64,000 nucleotides of DNA, taken from Chloroflexota bacterium (GTDB lineage Bacteria; Chloroflexota; Limnocylindria; Limnocylindrales; CSP1-4). The DNA lies in the NCBI GenBank assembly GCA_021786265.1, contig JAJYNP010000022.1:1-64000 (forward strand), written 5' to 3'. This document shows positions 17,401 through 26,442 of this stretch, in pieces. The notes beneath the pieces are model-generated. The model was not told where the DNA came from, made no database searches, and saw only the letters and a program-made list of their open reading frames with translations. The position numbers were made by a program, and so were the translations under genes. Every line of letters starts with the position of its first letter. Positions within the stretch are counted from its first letter, which is position 1.

Positions 17401-19854
17401 ATGACGAAGAACCTCGTGGTCGTCGAGTCGCCGGCCAAGGCGAAGACGATCGAGCGGTACCTCGGTCCGGAGTACCGCGTGCTGGCCTCCTACGGTCATG
17501 TCCGGGACCTGCCCGAGAACCCCGGCCGGGGCAAGCTCGGCGTCGACGTCGAGCACGACTTCGCCCCCGAGTATGTCGTGTCCGAGGATCGCCGCCGGCA
17601 GGTCGATGCGATCCGCAAGGCCGCCCGCTCGGCCGACCAGGTGTACCTGGCCACCGACCTCGACCGCGAGGGAGAGGCCATCGCCTGGCACGTGGCGGAG
17701 GCGGCCGCCGTGCCCGCCGAGAAGACGCGCCGCGTCACGTTCAACGAGATCACCGAGGGCGCGATACGCGAAGCGTTCCGCCACCCCCGGGGCATCGACG
17801 TCCACCTGGTCGACGCGCAGCAGACCCGCCGGATCGTGGACCGGCTGGTCGGATACACCCTGAGCCCCCTGCTGTCCCGGAAGGTGCGCGGCGGGCTGTC
17901 GGCCGGCCGGGTCCAGTCGGTCGCCGTGCGGCTGGTCGTCGAGCGCGAGCGCGAGATCCGGGCGTTCACGGCCCGGGAGTACTGGACGCTGGAGGCGCTG
18001 CTCGAGACGCGAGCGGGCGAGCGCTTCGCGGCCGAACTCGTCCGCATCGACGGCTCGAAGCCCGAGATCGCCGACGGCGCCTCGGCGCAGACGCACGCCG
18101 ACGCCCTGCGCACGCTCCGGCCGCGCGTGGCCCGGGTGGCGGTCTCCAACCGGAAGACGAACCCGTCACCGCCCTTCACGACCAGCACGCTGCAGCAGGA
18201 GGCGAGCCGGAAGCTCGGCTTCTCCCCGAAGCGCACCATGTCGGTGGCGCAGCGGTTGTACGAGGGCGTGGACACCGGCGAGGGCCAGGTCGGGCTGATC
18301 ACCTACATGCGCACGGACTCCACGGCAATCGCGGGGGTCGCCATGGCCGAGGCGCGCGACGTGATCCGCGACCGCTACGGCCCGCCCTACGTGGTGCCGC
18401 GCGGCCGCGTGTACCGCACCAAGGTCCGGGGGGCCCAGGAGGCCCACGAGTCGATCCGGCCGACCAGCTTCCGCCGTGACCCCGAGTCGCTGTCGGGACA
18501 CCTGAAGGCGGACGAGCTGCGGCTCTACCGGCTGATCTGGCAGCGCGCGCTGGCGTCTCAGATGGCGTCGAAGGAGATCGAGACCACCAGCGTCGACCTG
18601 CAGGCCGGCCGGTACGGCCTGCGTGCCAGCGCCAGCCGCACCACGTTCGACGGCTTCTCCCGCGTGTACACCGAGGGTCGGGATGACGGCGCCGAGGAGC
18701 GCGAGGGTCGCCTGCCGGCGCTCGCCGAGGGAGACGAGACGGCGGTCGCGGACGTGACGCCCTCGCAGCACTTCACGGAACCGCCGCCCCGGTTCACGGA
18801 GGCCACGCTGGTGAAGGCCCTCGAGGAGAAGGGGATCGGTCGCCCGTCGACCTACGCGGCGATCCTCTCCACCGTCCTGGATCGCGGCTACGTGAAGCTC
18901 GTGGATCGCCGCCTCCGGCCCGAGACGATCGGGGAGATCGTGACGGACCTGCTGGTCGAGCACTTCGGCGAGTTCGTGGACCCGGAGTTCACCGCCCGGA
19001 TGGAGGAGCGGCTCGACGAGATCGCGCGGGGCGAGCGTGAGTGGGTGCCGCTGCTGCGCGAGTTCTACGCCCCGCTCCGGGATCGCGTGGACGAGAAGCG
19101 GCGCGAGCTGCGTCGGCGCGACTTCACGACCGAACCGTCGGACGAGGTGTGCTCCCTCGGCCATCCCATGGTGATCCGGTTGGGCCGGTACGGACGCTTC
19201 CTGTCGTGCTCGCTGTACCCGGAGCACCAGGAGAGCCGGCCACTCGCCGGAGAGGCGGGCGACGGCGCGTCCGGCGCGGTGGACGGTGCGCCGACCGGGG
19301 AGCGGCAACTCCCGGGCGTGGGGGAGACGTGCCCCGAGTGCGGCCAGGGGACGCTCATGGAGAAGCGCGGCCGGTTCGGGCCGTTCGTGGGCTGCTCGCG
19401 CTATCCCGCGTGCACCTACATCAAGAAGGACGGCCCTCCACCGCCGCCCGCACTCCCGTTCGAGGCGGGCTGCCCGAAGTGCGGGCAGGGACACCTTGTG
19501 ACGAGGCGCGCCCGCCGTACCGGCAAGGTCTTCTGGGGTTGCTCCCGTTACCCGGCGTGCGACTTCACCACCGACTTCGAACCGGTGGGCGCACGGCACG
19601 ACGCCGACGCCGGGCCGGTGGGGCGTCGCGGTGAGGGCGGCATCTGCCTGCTCTGCGGCGCGGACGTGCCCCTCCCGGAGGGCGACCTGGTCGGGATGAG
19701 CCTGCCGGGAGGTCCGCCGGATCCCGGCGCCCTGGCACCGCGGCGCGCGCGGACAGCCGGGCGCGCGCCCGGGGGCGGCAGTCCCAGGTCGCGCCAGGCC
19801 GGCTCACGGCGGCGTACCGTCCAGCCCCGCGGCGCCGACGCCGGGACGGCGTGA
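17401..19854 (+). CDS. topA: DNA topoisomerase I
   Basis: An 817-residue type IA topoisomerase that relaxes negative supercoils. The Toprim domain is at the N-terminus (LVVVESPAKAKTIERYLG, then ATDLDREGEAIAWH). The catalytic Tyr is in ITYMRTDSTAI (about residue 304). Three zinc-ribbon segments follow: a degenerate one beginning CSLGHPM, then CPECGQGTLM...CSRYPAC and CPKCGQGHLV...CSRYPAC. A Gly/Ala/Arg-rich tail of about 90 residues holds one more CLLC pair. ATG 17401 fits the -10 box and the conserved N-terminus. The stop overlaps the recombinase start (GTGA). Confidence 0.95.
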   Translation: MTKNLVVVESPAKAKTIERYLGPEYRVLASYGHVRDLPENPGRGKLGVDVEHDFAPEYVVSEDRRRQVDAIRKAARSADQVYLATDLDREGEAIAWHVAEAAAVPAEKTRRVTFNEITEGAIREAFRHPRGIDVHLVDAQQTRRIVDRLVGYTLSPLLSRKVRGGLSAGRVQSVAVRLVVEREREIRAFTAREYWTLEALLETRAGERFAAELVRIDGSKPEIADGASAQTHADALRTLRPRVARVAVSNRKTNPSPPFTTSTLQQEASRKLGFSPKRTMSVAQRLYEGVDTGEGQVGLITYMRTDSTAIAGVAMAEARDVIRDRYGPPYVVPRGRVYRTKVRGAQEAHESIRPTSFRRDPESLSGHLKADELRLYRLIWQRALASQMASKEIETTSVDLQAGRYGLRASASRTTFDGFSRVYTEGRDDGAEEREGRLPALAEGDETAVADVTPSQHFTEPPPRFTEATLVKALEEKGIGRPSTYAAILSTVLDRGYVKLVDRRLRPETIGEIVTDLLVEHFGEFVDPEFTARMEERLDEIARGEREWVPLLREFYAPLRDRVDEKRRELRRRDFTTEPSDEVCSLGHPMVIRLGRYGRFLSCSLYPEHQESRPLAGEAGDGASGAVDGAPTGERQLPGVGETCPECGQGTLMEKRGRFGPFVGCSRYPACTYIKKDGPPPPPALPFEAGCPKCGQGHLVTRRARRTGKVFWGCSRYPACDFTTDFEPVGARHDADAGPVGRRGEGGICLLCGADVPLPEGDLVGMSLPGGPPDPGALAPRRARTAGRAPGGGSPRSRQAGSRRRTVQPRGADAGTA

Positions 19855-21002
19855 GCCCCGACGACGCCCTGGCGTCGTTCCTGCAGGCGCTCTCCGCCCG
19901 GGATGCGTCCCCTCACACGATCCGGGCGTATCGAACCGCCCTCGAGGACTACCTGGAATGGCTCGCCTCCCCGCCGTCCGGGCTCCTGGCACGGCCGGGC
20001 CATCCCGAGGACGTGGCGTGGGAGCGGCCCGGGCGGGCAGTGCTGCGAGGCTACCTTGGCCACCTCTCCGAGCGGATGACCCGCCGCTCGGTCGGCAGCC
20101 GCCTGGGTGCCGTCCGCTCGTTCTACCGGCACGCCCGCCGGTCGGGCTGGGTCGATGGCGACCCATGGGCGGCCATCGCCACGCCAAGGCAGGGGAGCCG
20201 GCTACCGAAGGTGCTGGAGGTGGGTCAGATCGAGCAGCTGCTGGACGCCACCGACGTGCACGCCACCGACGTGCACGCCGGCGACGTGCGCGTCGGCGAC
20301 GCGCACCACGCGCCGCGATCGTCGGCGACGGCGGTGCCGCCCGGCACGCGGCGAGGTGCGGATGCGGCCATGCTGGCCGTCCGTGATCGGGCGATCGTCG
20401 AGACGGCCTACGCCGCCGGCCTGCGGGTCAGCGAGCTCGCCGGGATGCACATCGCGGACCTCGACCTGCGGCACGGCGAGGTCCGGGTCCTGGGCAAAGG
20501 ACGCAAGGAGCGCGTCTCGCTGCTGGGCCGTCCCGCGATGGAGGCGCTGGCGATCTACCTCGACGACGTGCGGCCCGTCCTGCGCGCCCGCGGCGGCACC
20601 CACGACGGCGGCGCCCCCGACGACGGCTCCGTGTTCCTGAACGCCCGCGGCGGCGCGATGGGCGTGCGCGGGGTACGGCTCCGTGTCGATCGATTGGTGC
20701 GACTCGCGGGCCTGCCCGAGGGCGTGAGCCCCCACACGCTCCGACACTCGTTCGCGAGCCACCTGCTCGAGGGCGGTGCCGATCTCCGAGTGGTCCAGGA
20801 GTTGCTGGGCCACAGCAGCCTCGTCACCACCCAGCTGTACACGCACGTGACCCCGGGGCGCCTCCGCAGTGCCTACGTGACGGCTCACCCCCGGTCCACC
20901 CGCGGTTCCGTGCCGGGCCTGGACGCTCGCGTCTCCACCGGCGACGCGCGCCGGGAACGCACCCGCGGCGGGCCACCGGCGTCTCCGCCGGCGCGACCGT
21001 GA
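19851..21002 (+). CDS. Tyrosine recombinase XerC/XerD-like, with repeat insertion
   Basis: 383 residues. N-terminal SAM-like core-binding domain (about 5-100) and C-terminal catalytic domain with all six active residues: Arg192 (GLRVSEL), Lys216 (LGKGRKE), His295 and Arg298 (HTLRHSF), His321 (LLGHSS), Tyr330 (TQLYTHV). Xer enzymes resolve chromosome dimers at dif. Between the domains sits an insertion of about 35 residues (133-168) not usual for Xer proteins; it begins with four degenerate 5-residue repeats. GTG 19851 overlaps the topA stop, an arrangement (topA-xerC) seen in several monoderm groups. The C-terminus has a basic, low-complexity tail of about 40 residues. Confidence 0.9.
   Translation: MSPDDALASFLQALSARDASPHTIRAYRTALEDYLEWLASPPSGLLARPGHPEDVAWERPGRAVLRGYLGHLSERMTRRSVGSRLGAVRSFYRHARRSGWVDGDPWAAIATPRQGSRLPKVLEVGQIEQLLDATDVHATDVHAGDVRVGDAHHAPRSSATAVPPGTRRGADAAMLAVRDRAIVETAYAAGLRVSELAGMHIADLDLRHGEVRVLGKGRKERVSLLGRPAMEALAIYLDDVRPVLRARGGTHDGGAPDDGSVFLNARGGAMGVRGVRLRVDRLVRLAGLPEGVSPHTLRHSFASHLLEGGADLRVVQELLGHSSLVTTQLYTHVTPGRLRSAYVTAHPRSTRGSVPGLDARVSTGDARRERTRGGPPASPPARP
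20247..20306 (+). repeat. Four 15-bp in-frame minisatellite units inside the xer gene
   Basis: Units start at 20247, 20262, 20277 and 20292. The first two are identical (GCCACCGACGTGCAC); the third and fourth diverge. They encode ATDVH, ATDVH, AGDVR and VGDAH. Because the unit length is a multiple of three, copy-number changes keep the frame. Confidence 0.9.
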
Positions 21003-22600
21003 CGGGCGCCGACGCGGAGGGTACCGGCGCGGCGGTCAGCGGCAGGATGCTGGCGCGCGCCGGGCTCATCGTCACGGGGGCGTATCTCGCGTCACGCATC
21101 CTCGGATGGGTGCGCACGGCGGCACTGCTCGCCGTGTTCGGTGCGGACCGCGACATGGCCGCCTACCTCGCCGCGTTCCGCATCCCGGACGCGATCTTCC
21201 AGCTGGTCGCTGCCGGCGCGCTCAGCTCCGCGCTGATCCCGGTCCTCGCGGGGCTCCTCCACGGCGGGCGGCACCGCGAGGCGTGGCGCCTCGTGTCGAG
21301 CGTCGTGAACCTGATGCTGATCGGGCTCGCGGTCTTCGCCGTGGTCTTCTTCGTGGCCGCGCCCTGGATCATGCCGTTGATCACCCAGGACTTCACGCGC
21401 GAGCAGATGGACCTCGCCGTGCAGCTCTCCAGGATCATGCTCCTCTCGCCGATCCTGCTGGCCCTCTCGGCGGTCGCCACGAGCGTGCTGAACGCGGGCA
21501 ACCGCTTCACGGCGGCTGCCATCGCCCCGCTCCTCTACAACCTGTCGATCATCGTGCCGGTGGTCCTGCTCGGGGGCCGCATGGGGGTGACGGTTGCCGC
21601 GGTCGGCGTGGTCATCGGCGGACTGCTCAGCCTGCTGGTCCAGGTGATGCCGCTCGATGCGATGGGCTACCGCTACCAGCGCGTGGCGGACGTGGAGGAT
21701 CCCGAGACGCGCGAGGTCGTCCGCCTCGTGGCCCCGCGCGCCGTGGGGCTGGGCGCGACCCAGATCACGTTCATCGTCAACACGCTGCTCGCAACCGGCC
21801 TCGGCACGGCAGCGCTTCCCTGGTACAACGCGGCGTTCACCGCCTACCAGATCCCGATCGGCGTCCTCGGGCTGCCGCTCGGCGTGGTGCTCCTGCCCTC
21901 GATGTCGACCGCGCTCGCGGCCGGGGAGCACGTGACGTTCGGGCGGCTGGTCACGCGCTCGCTGCGGCTGCTGCTGTTCGTGATGCTCTTCCTGACCGCC
22001 GTGGGCATGGTGGTGCGCACGCAGGTGGTGGACCTCCTGTTCGGGTACGGGAACTTCAACCGGCCGGACGTGCTGGCGACCGCCGACGCCCTGCTCTTCT
22101 TCCTGGGCGGGCTGGCCGCCGACTCGCTCGTGGTGGTGCTCGCGCGGGCGTTCTACGCCGATCGCGAGACACGCATCCCGGTGGGGGCCGCCCTGCTCGC
22201 CGTCGCGATCAACGTGATCGTGTCGGTGGCGACCGTCGGGACGCTCGGACTGCGCGGGCTCGCGCTCGGGATCGCGGCGGGGGCCTGGGTCGAGGCGGCG
22301 ATGCTGACGGTGCTGCTGGCCCGGCGGACCCCGGGCCTGGAGCTCGGACGGCTGGTCCTCGCGGCGATCGTGTTCGCGATCGGTTCGCTGCTGGCCGCGG
22401 CCGCGGCCAGCTGGGCACTCGGTGCTCTCGTGGGCCTGGTGGGCGCGACGCCCGGGCGCCTGCTGGTGCTCGTCGAGCTCGTGGTCGCAACCGCTGCCGG
22501 CGCCGTGGTGTACGCCGCGTGGTGCTTCCTCGCGCGCGTCCCCGAGCTCCCGGACTCCGTGCGGCTGCTGCGTGACACGCTCGGGCGGAGAATCGTCTGA
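20999..22600 (+). CDS. murJ: Lipid II flippase MurJ
   Basis: A 533-residue polytopic membrane protein with about 14 hydrophobic helices, the size and layout of MurJ/MviN, which moves lipid II outward across the membrane. Recognisable elements are ASRILGWVRTAALLAVFGA near the N-terminus, AFRIPDAIFQLVAAGALSSA (the conserved loop after helix 1) and AYQIPIGVLGLPLGVVLLP in the middle. The start GTG 20999 overlaps the recombinase stop. It heads the cell-wall part of this operon, followed by FemAB-like and MurE genes. Confidence 0.92.
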   Translation: MTGADAEGTGAAVSGRMLARAGLIVTGAYLASRILGWVRTAALLAVFGADRDMAAYLAAFRIPDAIFQLVAAGALSSALIPVLAGLLHGGRHREAWRLVSSVVNLMLIGLAVFAVVFFVAAPWIMPLITQDFTREQMDLAVQLSRIMLLSPILLALSAVATSVLNAGNRFTAAAIAPLLYNLSIIVPVVLLGGRMGVTVAAVGVVIGGLLSLLVQVMPLDAMGYRYQRVADVEDPETREVVRLVAPRAVGLGATQITFIVNTLLATGLGTAALPWYNAAFTAYQIPIGVLGLPLGVVLLPSMSTALAAGEHVTFGRLVTRSLRLLLFVMLFLTAVGMVVRTQVVDLLFGYGNFNRPDVLATADALLFFLGGLAADSLVVVLARAFYADRETRIPVGAALLAVAINVIVSVATVGTLGLRGLALGIAAGAWVEAAMLTVLLARRTPGLELGRLVLAAIVFAIGSLLAAAAASWALGALVGLVGATPGRLLVLVELVVATAAGAVVYAAWCFLARVPELPDSVRLLRDTLGRRIV

Positions 22601-22601
22601 C

Positions 22602-23663
22602 GTGAGTGCACCCGATTCCCGGCCGGACCCCGCGACACTCGAGGCCGAACCCGCGGCCTGGGACGCGTTCGTCGCCTCGACCGAGCTGGCGCCGTACCTG
22701 CAGGCCACCCCGTGGGCGGAGGTCAAGGCGCGCAACGGATGGAGTGCGCGGCGGGTGGTCGTCGGCGATGCCCAGCGCACCGTCGGCTGTCAGCTGCTCA
22801 CCCACCGGATCGGTCCACTGCCGTGGTCGGTCGGCTACGCACCGCGCGGCCCGGTGGCGGCCGAGCTCGACGCGGAGATGGTCGACACCTGGACCGGCGC
22901 CGTGCGGCGGACAGCCGTCGAGGCACGGCTGAGCCACGTGGTGATCGACCCGGAGATCGAGGCCGGCGGCCCCGAGCTCGACTGGTTCGAGCGCGCGGGG
23001 TGGCGGCCCTGCCCGTCCCCGCAGCCCGCACGCTCGCGCTGGATCGACCTGTCGAAGGCCGAGGAGGCGCTCTGGGGCGACCTGCGCGGCAAGTGGCGGC
23101 AGTACGTTCAGAAAGCGCGCCGAGCCGGGATCGAGGTGGTCGAGGCCGGGGCCGATCGGCTGGACGACTTCTACGCGATCTACGTCGACACCGCGCGGCG
23201 TGCGGGGTTCACCTACCGGACCGCCGCCACGTACCGCGCCGTTCACCGGGCGTACTCGGCGCGGGGCCGGGCCAGGCTGCTGCTGGCGCAGGATGCGTCA
23301 GGCGAGGCGCAGGCCGTGCTGCTGCTGGTGGGATGGGGCCGGCGGATCGTCGAGCCGTACGGCGGCATGACCCGGGCCGGTGCCGAATCGCGGGCCAACT
23401 ACCTGTTGAAGTGGGAGGCGATCCGCTCGTCGCGTGACGCGGGGTACGCCGTCTACGACCTCTGGGGGCTCTCGCACGCCGGGATCGAGCACTTCAAGGT
23501 CGGGTTCGGCGGCCGCGAGGTCGACTACGTCGGCGGGCTCGAGCTGGAGGTCCGGCCGCTCGTCCGGCGGGCGGTCCAGGTGGCACAGGCGGCGCGGGTC
23601 GGGGTCGCGCGGTACCGGCTGGATCGGGAGCGGCACGACGTGGCCGAAGGTGGGGAACCGTGA
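22602..23663 (+). CDS. FemAB/FemX-like peptidoglycan aminoacyltransferase (1 of 3)
   Basis: 353 residues with the double GNAT fold of the FemABX family, which adds amino acids from aminoacyl-tRNA to the lipid II peptide side chain. Typical pieces are LQATPWAEVKARNGW (start of domain 1), RGKWRQYVQKARRAGIEV (the conserved KxRxxVxKAxrxGI block) and YDLWGLSHAGIEHFKVGFGG near the C-terminus. GTG 22602 is one base after the murJ stop, and its own stop overlaps murE. No coiled-coil arm is evident, so it is closer to FemX-like proteins than to staphylococcal FemA. Confidence 0.88.
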   Translation: MSAPDSRPDPATLEAEPAAWDAFVASTELAPYLQATPWAEVKARNGWSARRVVVGDAQRTVGCQLLTHRIGPLPWSVGYAPRGPVAAELDAEMVDTWTGAVRRTAVEARLSHVVIDPEIEAGGPELDWFERAGWRPCPSPQPARSRWIDLSKAEEALWGDLRGKWRQYVQKARRAGIEVVEAGADRLDDFYAIYVDTARRAGFTYRTAATYRAVHRAYSARGRARLLLAQDASGEAQAVLLLVGWGRRIVEPYGGMTRAGAESRANYLLKWEAIRSSRDAGYAVYDLWGLSHAGIEHFKVGFGGREVDYVGGLELEVRPLVRRAVQVAQAARVGVARYRLDRERHDVAEGGEP

Positions 23664-25309
23664 TTGGGAGGCCGGGCTCGCCTGCCGGCTCCGACGCCCG
23701 CGTCCCGGGAACGCCCGGCGACCTGGCGGGCCTGGTGCGCCTGCTCGCGGGACGGGCCAACCTGGCGACCGTGCTGCCGTCTCCGGCCGCCGTCTCCGGC
23801 ATCCGCATCCGGCGTGTCGACTACGACTCGCGGCGCGTGGAGGCAGGGAGCCTGTTCGCGGCAATCCCGGGTGGCCGCGCCGACGGACATGACTTCGTGC
23901 CGCAGGCCGTGGCGGCGGGAGCGGCGGCGGTTCTCGTCGAGCGACCCCTGGCGGGCGTGGGCGTGCCGCAGCTGGTGGTGCACGCGGCCCGGCCGGCGCT
24001 CGCCACCGCGGCCGCGTGGCTCGAGGGGTTTCCCAGCGTGACGCTCGGGGTCGTCGGCATCACCGGTACGGACGGGAAGACCACCACGAGCTTCCTGGTG
24101 CGCGCCATGCTCGAGGCGGCGGGTTTCCCCTGTGGGCTGAGCGGGACCGTAACGACCATCGCGGGTGGCCAGCGTTTCGGGGGTCCGAGCCGTGCCACTA
24201 CGCCCGAGGCGCCAGAGCTGCAGGCCGCGCTCGCGGCCATGGTCTCGGCGGGCGACCGGTTCGCCGTGGTCGAGTCGACCTCGCACGGGCTCGCGCAGGA
24301 TCGCGTCGGCGAGGTGGCGTACGACGTGGCGGTGCTCACGAACCTGACGCACGAGCACCTGGAGTTCCACGGGACGCACGAGGCCTACCGGGCGGCAAAA
24401 CGGCGGTTGTTCGAGGCGCTCGCGGTCGGTGACCGCAACCCGGAGAAGGGCTGGGGCAAGACCGGGGTGATCAATCTCGACGACCCCTGGGCGCCGGAGT
24501 TCGTCGACGCGACCCGCCGGGCGGGCGCCCGTGTCGTCACGTACGGACGTGCCGCGGCGGCGGACGTCCGGCTGCTCTCGTTGCGGCAGGACGCCACCGG
24601 CCTGCGACTCGACGTGGAGGCGCCACGGTGGCGGGGCCCGGTGGAGCTGCGCCTGGCCGGCTCGTTCAACGGGCACAATGCGCTGGCGGCCATCGCAGTC
24701 GGGGAGGCGCTGGGCCTCGACCCGGAGGCGGAGCGACGGGGGCTGGAGAGGGTGGAGCGCGTGCCCGGCCGCATGGAGCGCGTGCCTACGCGCCTTCCGT
24801 TCTCGGTGGTCGTGGATTACGCGCACACCCCCAACGCGCTGCAGCTGGTACTCGACGACCTCGCGCCCGTCGCGGCCGAGTCAGGAGGCGGGCTGGTGGC
24901 CGTGTTCGGCTCGGCGGGCGAACGCGACGTGCTGAAGCGGCCGGTCATGGGCCGGGTGGCCGGCGAGCGCTGCCGGCTCGTGGTCGTGACGGACGAGGAC
25001 CCGCGCGGCGAGGACCGCGAGCGCATCCTGCAGGAGATCGCGGCCGGGGCCGAGGAGGCCGGCAGGATCCCGGGCCGCGACCTGCTGGTGATCCCCGACC
25101 GGACGGCCGCGATCCGCGCGGCCCTCGAGCAGGCCGGCCCCGGCGACGTGGTGCTGCTCGCGGGCAAGGGGCACGAATCGACCATCGAGATGGCCGACGG
25201 TCCGCACCCCTGGGACGAGCGTGCGGTCGTCGAGGCGGCGCTCGCGGCCGTGCTCGAGGCGCGGACCGGTCGCCCGGGTGGCGGTCGCGCAGGCGCCGCG
25301 TGCCCGTGA
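23660..25309 (+). CDS. murE: UDP-MurNAc-tripeptide synthetase (Mur ligase MurE)
   Basis: 549 residues in three Mur ligase domains. The ATP loop is GITGTDGKTTT (about 133-143), the central domain has ESTSHGLAQDRV and LTNLTHEHLEFHGT, and the C-terminal domain has VDYAHTPNAL and LLAGKGHE. MurE adds the third residue of the stem peptide. The specificity loop, DNPR in enzymes that use meso-diaminopimelate, reads E446-D447-P448-R449 here. The Asp at the Asn position recalls Thermotoga-type enzymes that accept lysine. Together with the flanking FemAB genes this hints at a Lys- or Orn-type stem. It overlaps both neighbours by 4 bases. Confidence 0.92.
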   Translation: MIGRPGSPAGSDARVPGTPGDLAGLVRLLAGRANLATVLPSPAAVSGIRIRRVDYDSRRVEAGSLFAAIPGGRADGHDFVPQAVAAGAAAVLVERPLAGVGVPQLVVHAARPALATAAAWLEGFPSVTLGVVGITGTDGKTTTSFLVRAMLEAAGFPCGLSGTVTTIAGGQRFGGPSRATTPEAPELQAALAAMVSAGDRFAVVESTSHGLAQDRVGEVAYDVAVLTNLTHEHLEFHGTHEAYRAAKRRLFEALAVGDRNPEKGWGKTGVINLDDPWAPEFVDATRRAGARVVTYGRAAAADVRLLSLRQDATGLRLDVEAPRWRGPVELRLAGSFNGHNALAAIAVGEALGLDPEAERRGLERVERVPGRMERVPTRLPFSVVVDYAHTPNALQLVLDDLAPVAAESGGGLVAVFGSAGERDVLKRPVMGRVAGERCRLVVVTDEDPRGEDRERILQEIAAGAEEAGRIPGRDLLVIPDRTAAIRAALEQAGPGDVVLLAGKGHESTIEMADGPHPWDERAVVEAALAAVLEARTGRPGGGRAGAACP

Positions 25310-26388
25310 GCGGCGCGGCCGGCGCACCGCCGCGGGGCATCGTCACCCGCCTCGCCACCGAGGCAGACCGCGGTGCCTGGGATGCCTGGGTTGCGGCGCT
25401 GCCGTCGGCGGACCCGCTGCAGGCGTGGGCCTGGGGCGAGGTCGCGTCGACCGGCGACGAGCGCCCCGTGCGGCTGGTGGCTGCCGACGGTGCCGGCCGC
25501 CTCCGCGGGGTCGCGCAGGTGCTGGTGCGCGATGCCTCTGCCGGACGGCGCGTGCTCTACGTTCCGCACGGCCCCGCCTGGGACGTCCGGTCTCCCGATG
25601 GCCCCGCCGTGCTCTCGAGCCTTCTGGCGGCGATGCGCGCCCTGGGCCGCGCCGAGCGCGGCATCGTCCTGAAGCTCGACCCCCGCGCGACCAGGGAAGT
25701 GCCGGCGGCCGAGATGCAGGCGCTGCTCCTCGCGCGGGGCCTGCGCCGCGCGCGCGCCGACCTGCAGGCACCCTCGACGCGGATCGTGGATCTCCGTCCC
25801 GGCCCGGACGCCCTCCTGGCCGGTCTTGAGAAGGACACCCGCAACCTGGTCCGCCGCTCCGCCCGGGAGGGCGTGCGCCCACGGCTGGTACGCGGCGCGG
25901 ACCCGGTCGCGTATCGCACGTTCGCGGCGCTGCTCACCGGGACCGGCGCGCGCGGGGGGTTCCGGGTCCGGTCGCCTGCGGCGTTCGAGGCGATCGCCGC
26001 GTCGTTCGGTGCCCGGGGCGACGCGTACCTCGTCCTCGCCGATCTCGACGGCCGCGCGATCGCCGGCTGCCTCGCGCTCGCGGTCGGGCCGCGAGCGTTC
26101 TACCTCTACGCGGCGTCGATGCGCGAGCCGGCGCTGCGCCATGCCGGTGGTCCGTACGCGGCGCTGTGGGCCTGCGTCGAGGCGCTGGCGGCCGACGGAC
26201 GCGAGAGCCTGGACCTGTGGGGCGTGGTCGAGCCTGGCGACACGTCGGCCGATCCCGCCTGGGCCGGGTTCAGCCTCTTCAAGCGGGGGTTCGGCGGGGC
26301 CCCGCTCCGGCACCCGGGCACGTTCGACATGGTGCTGTCGCCCGCGTGGTACGCGGTGCGGGACCTCCGCGAGCGGCTGCGGCCCTGA
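25306..26388 (+). CDS. FemAB/FemX-like peptidoglycan aminoacyltransferase (2 of 3)
   Basis: 360 residues, same fold as the first copy but clearly diverged. It has LQAWAWGEVASTGDERPVRL at the start, EKDTRNLVRRSAREGVRP as the tRNA/substrate helix block, and ESLDLWGVVEPGDTSADPAW with FSLFKRGFGG at the end. GTG 25306 overlaps the murE stop, so it is co-translated with murE. It probably adds a different bridge residue from the other two copies; which one cannot be read. Confidence 0.87.
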   Translation: MSGAAGAPPRGIVTRLATEADRGAWDAWVAALPSADPLQAWAWGEVASTGDERPVRLVAADGAGRLRGVAQVLVRDASAGRRVLYVPHGPAWDVRSPDGPAVLSSLLAAMRALGRAERGIVLKLDPRATREVPAAEMQALLLARGLRRARADLQAPSTRIVDLRPGPDALLAGLEKDTRNLVRRSAREGVRPRLVRGADPVAYRTFAALLTGTGARGGFRVRSPAAFEAIAASFGARGDAYLVLADLDGRAIAGCLALAVGPRAFYLYAASMREPALRHAGGPYAALWACVEALAADGRESLDLWGVVEPGDTSADPAWAGFSLFKRGFGGAPLRHPGTFDMVLSPAWYAVRDLRERLRP

Positions 26389-26429
26389 CCGGCCTGGCCG
26401 CCGCCCGCCGTGCCCCCGGCCCGGGCGCG

Positions 26430-26435
26430 TATCAT
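26430..26435 (+). promoter_or_regulatory. -10 box (TATCAT) for the third femAB gene; leaderless layout
   Basis: TATCAT ends 7 bases before GTG 26443, which decides between GTG 26410 and GTG 26443 as the start. Confidence 0.55.
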
Positions 26436-26442
26436 CGCCGCC

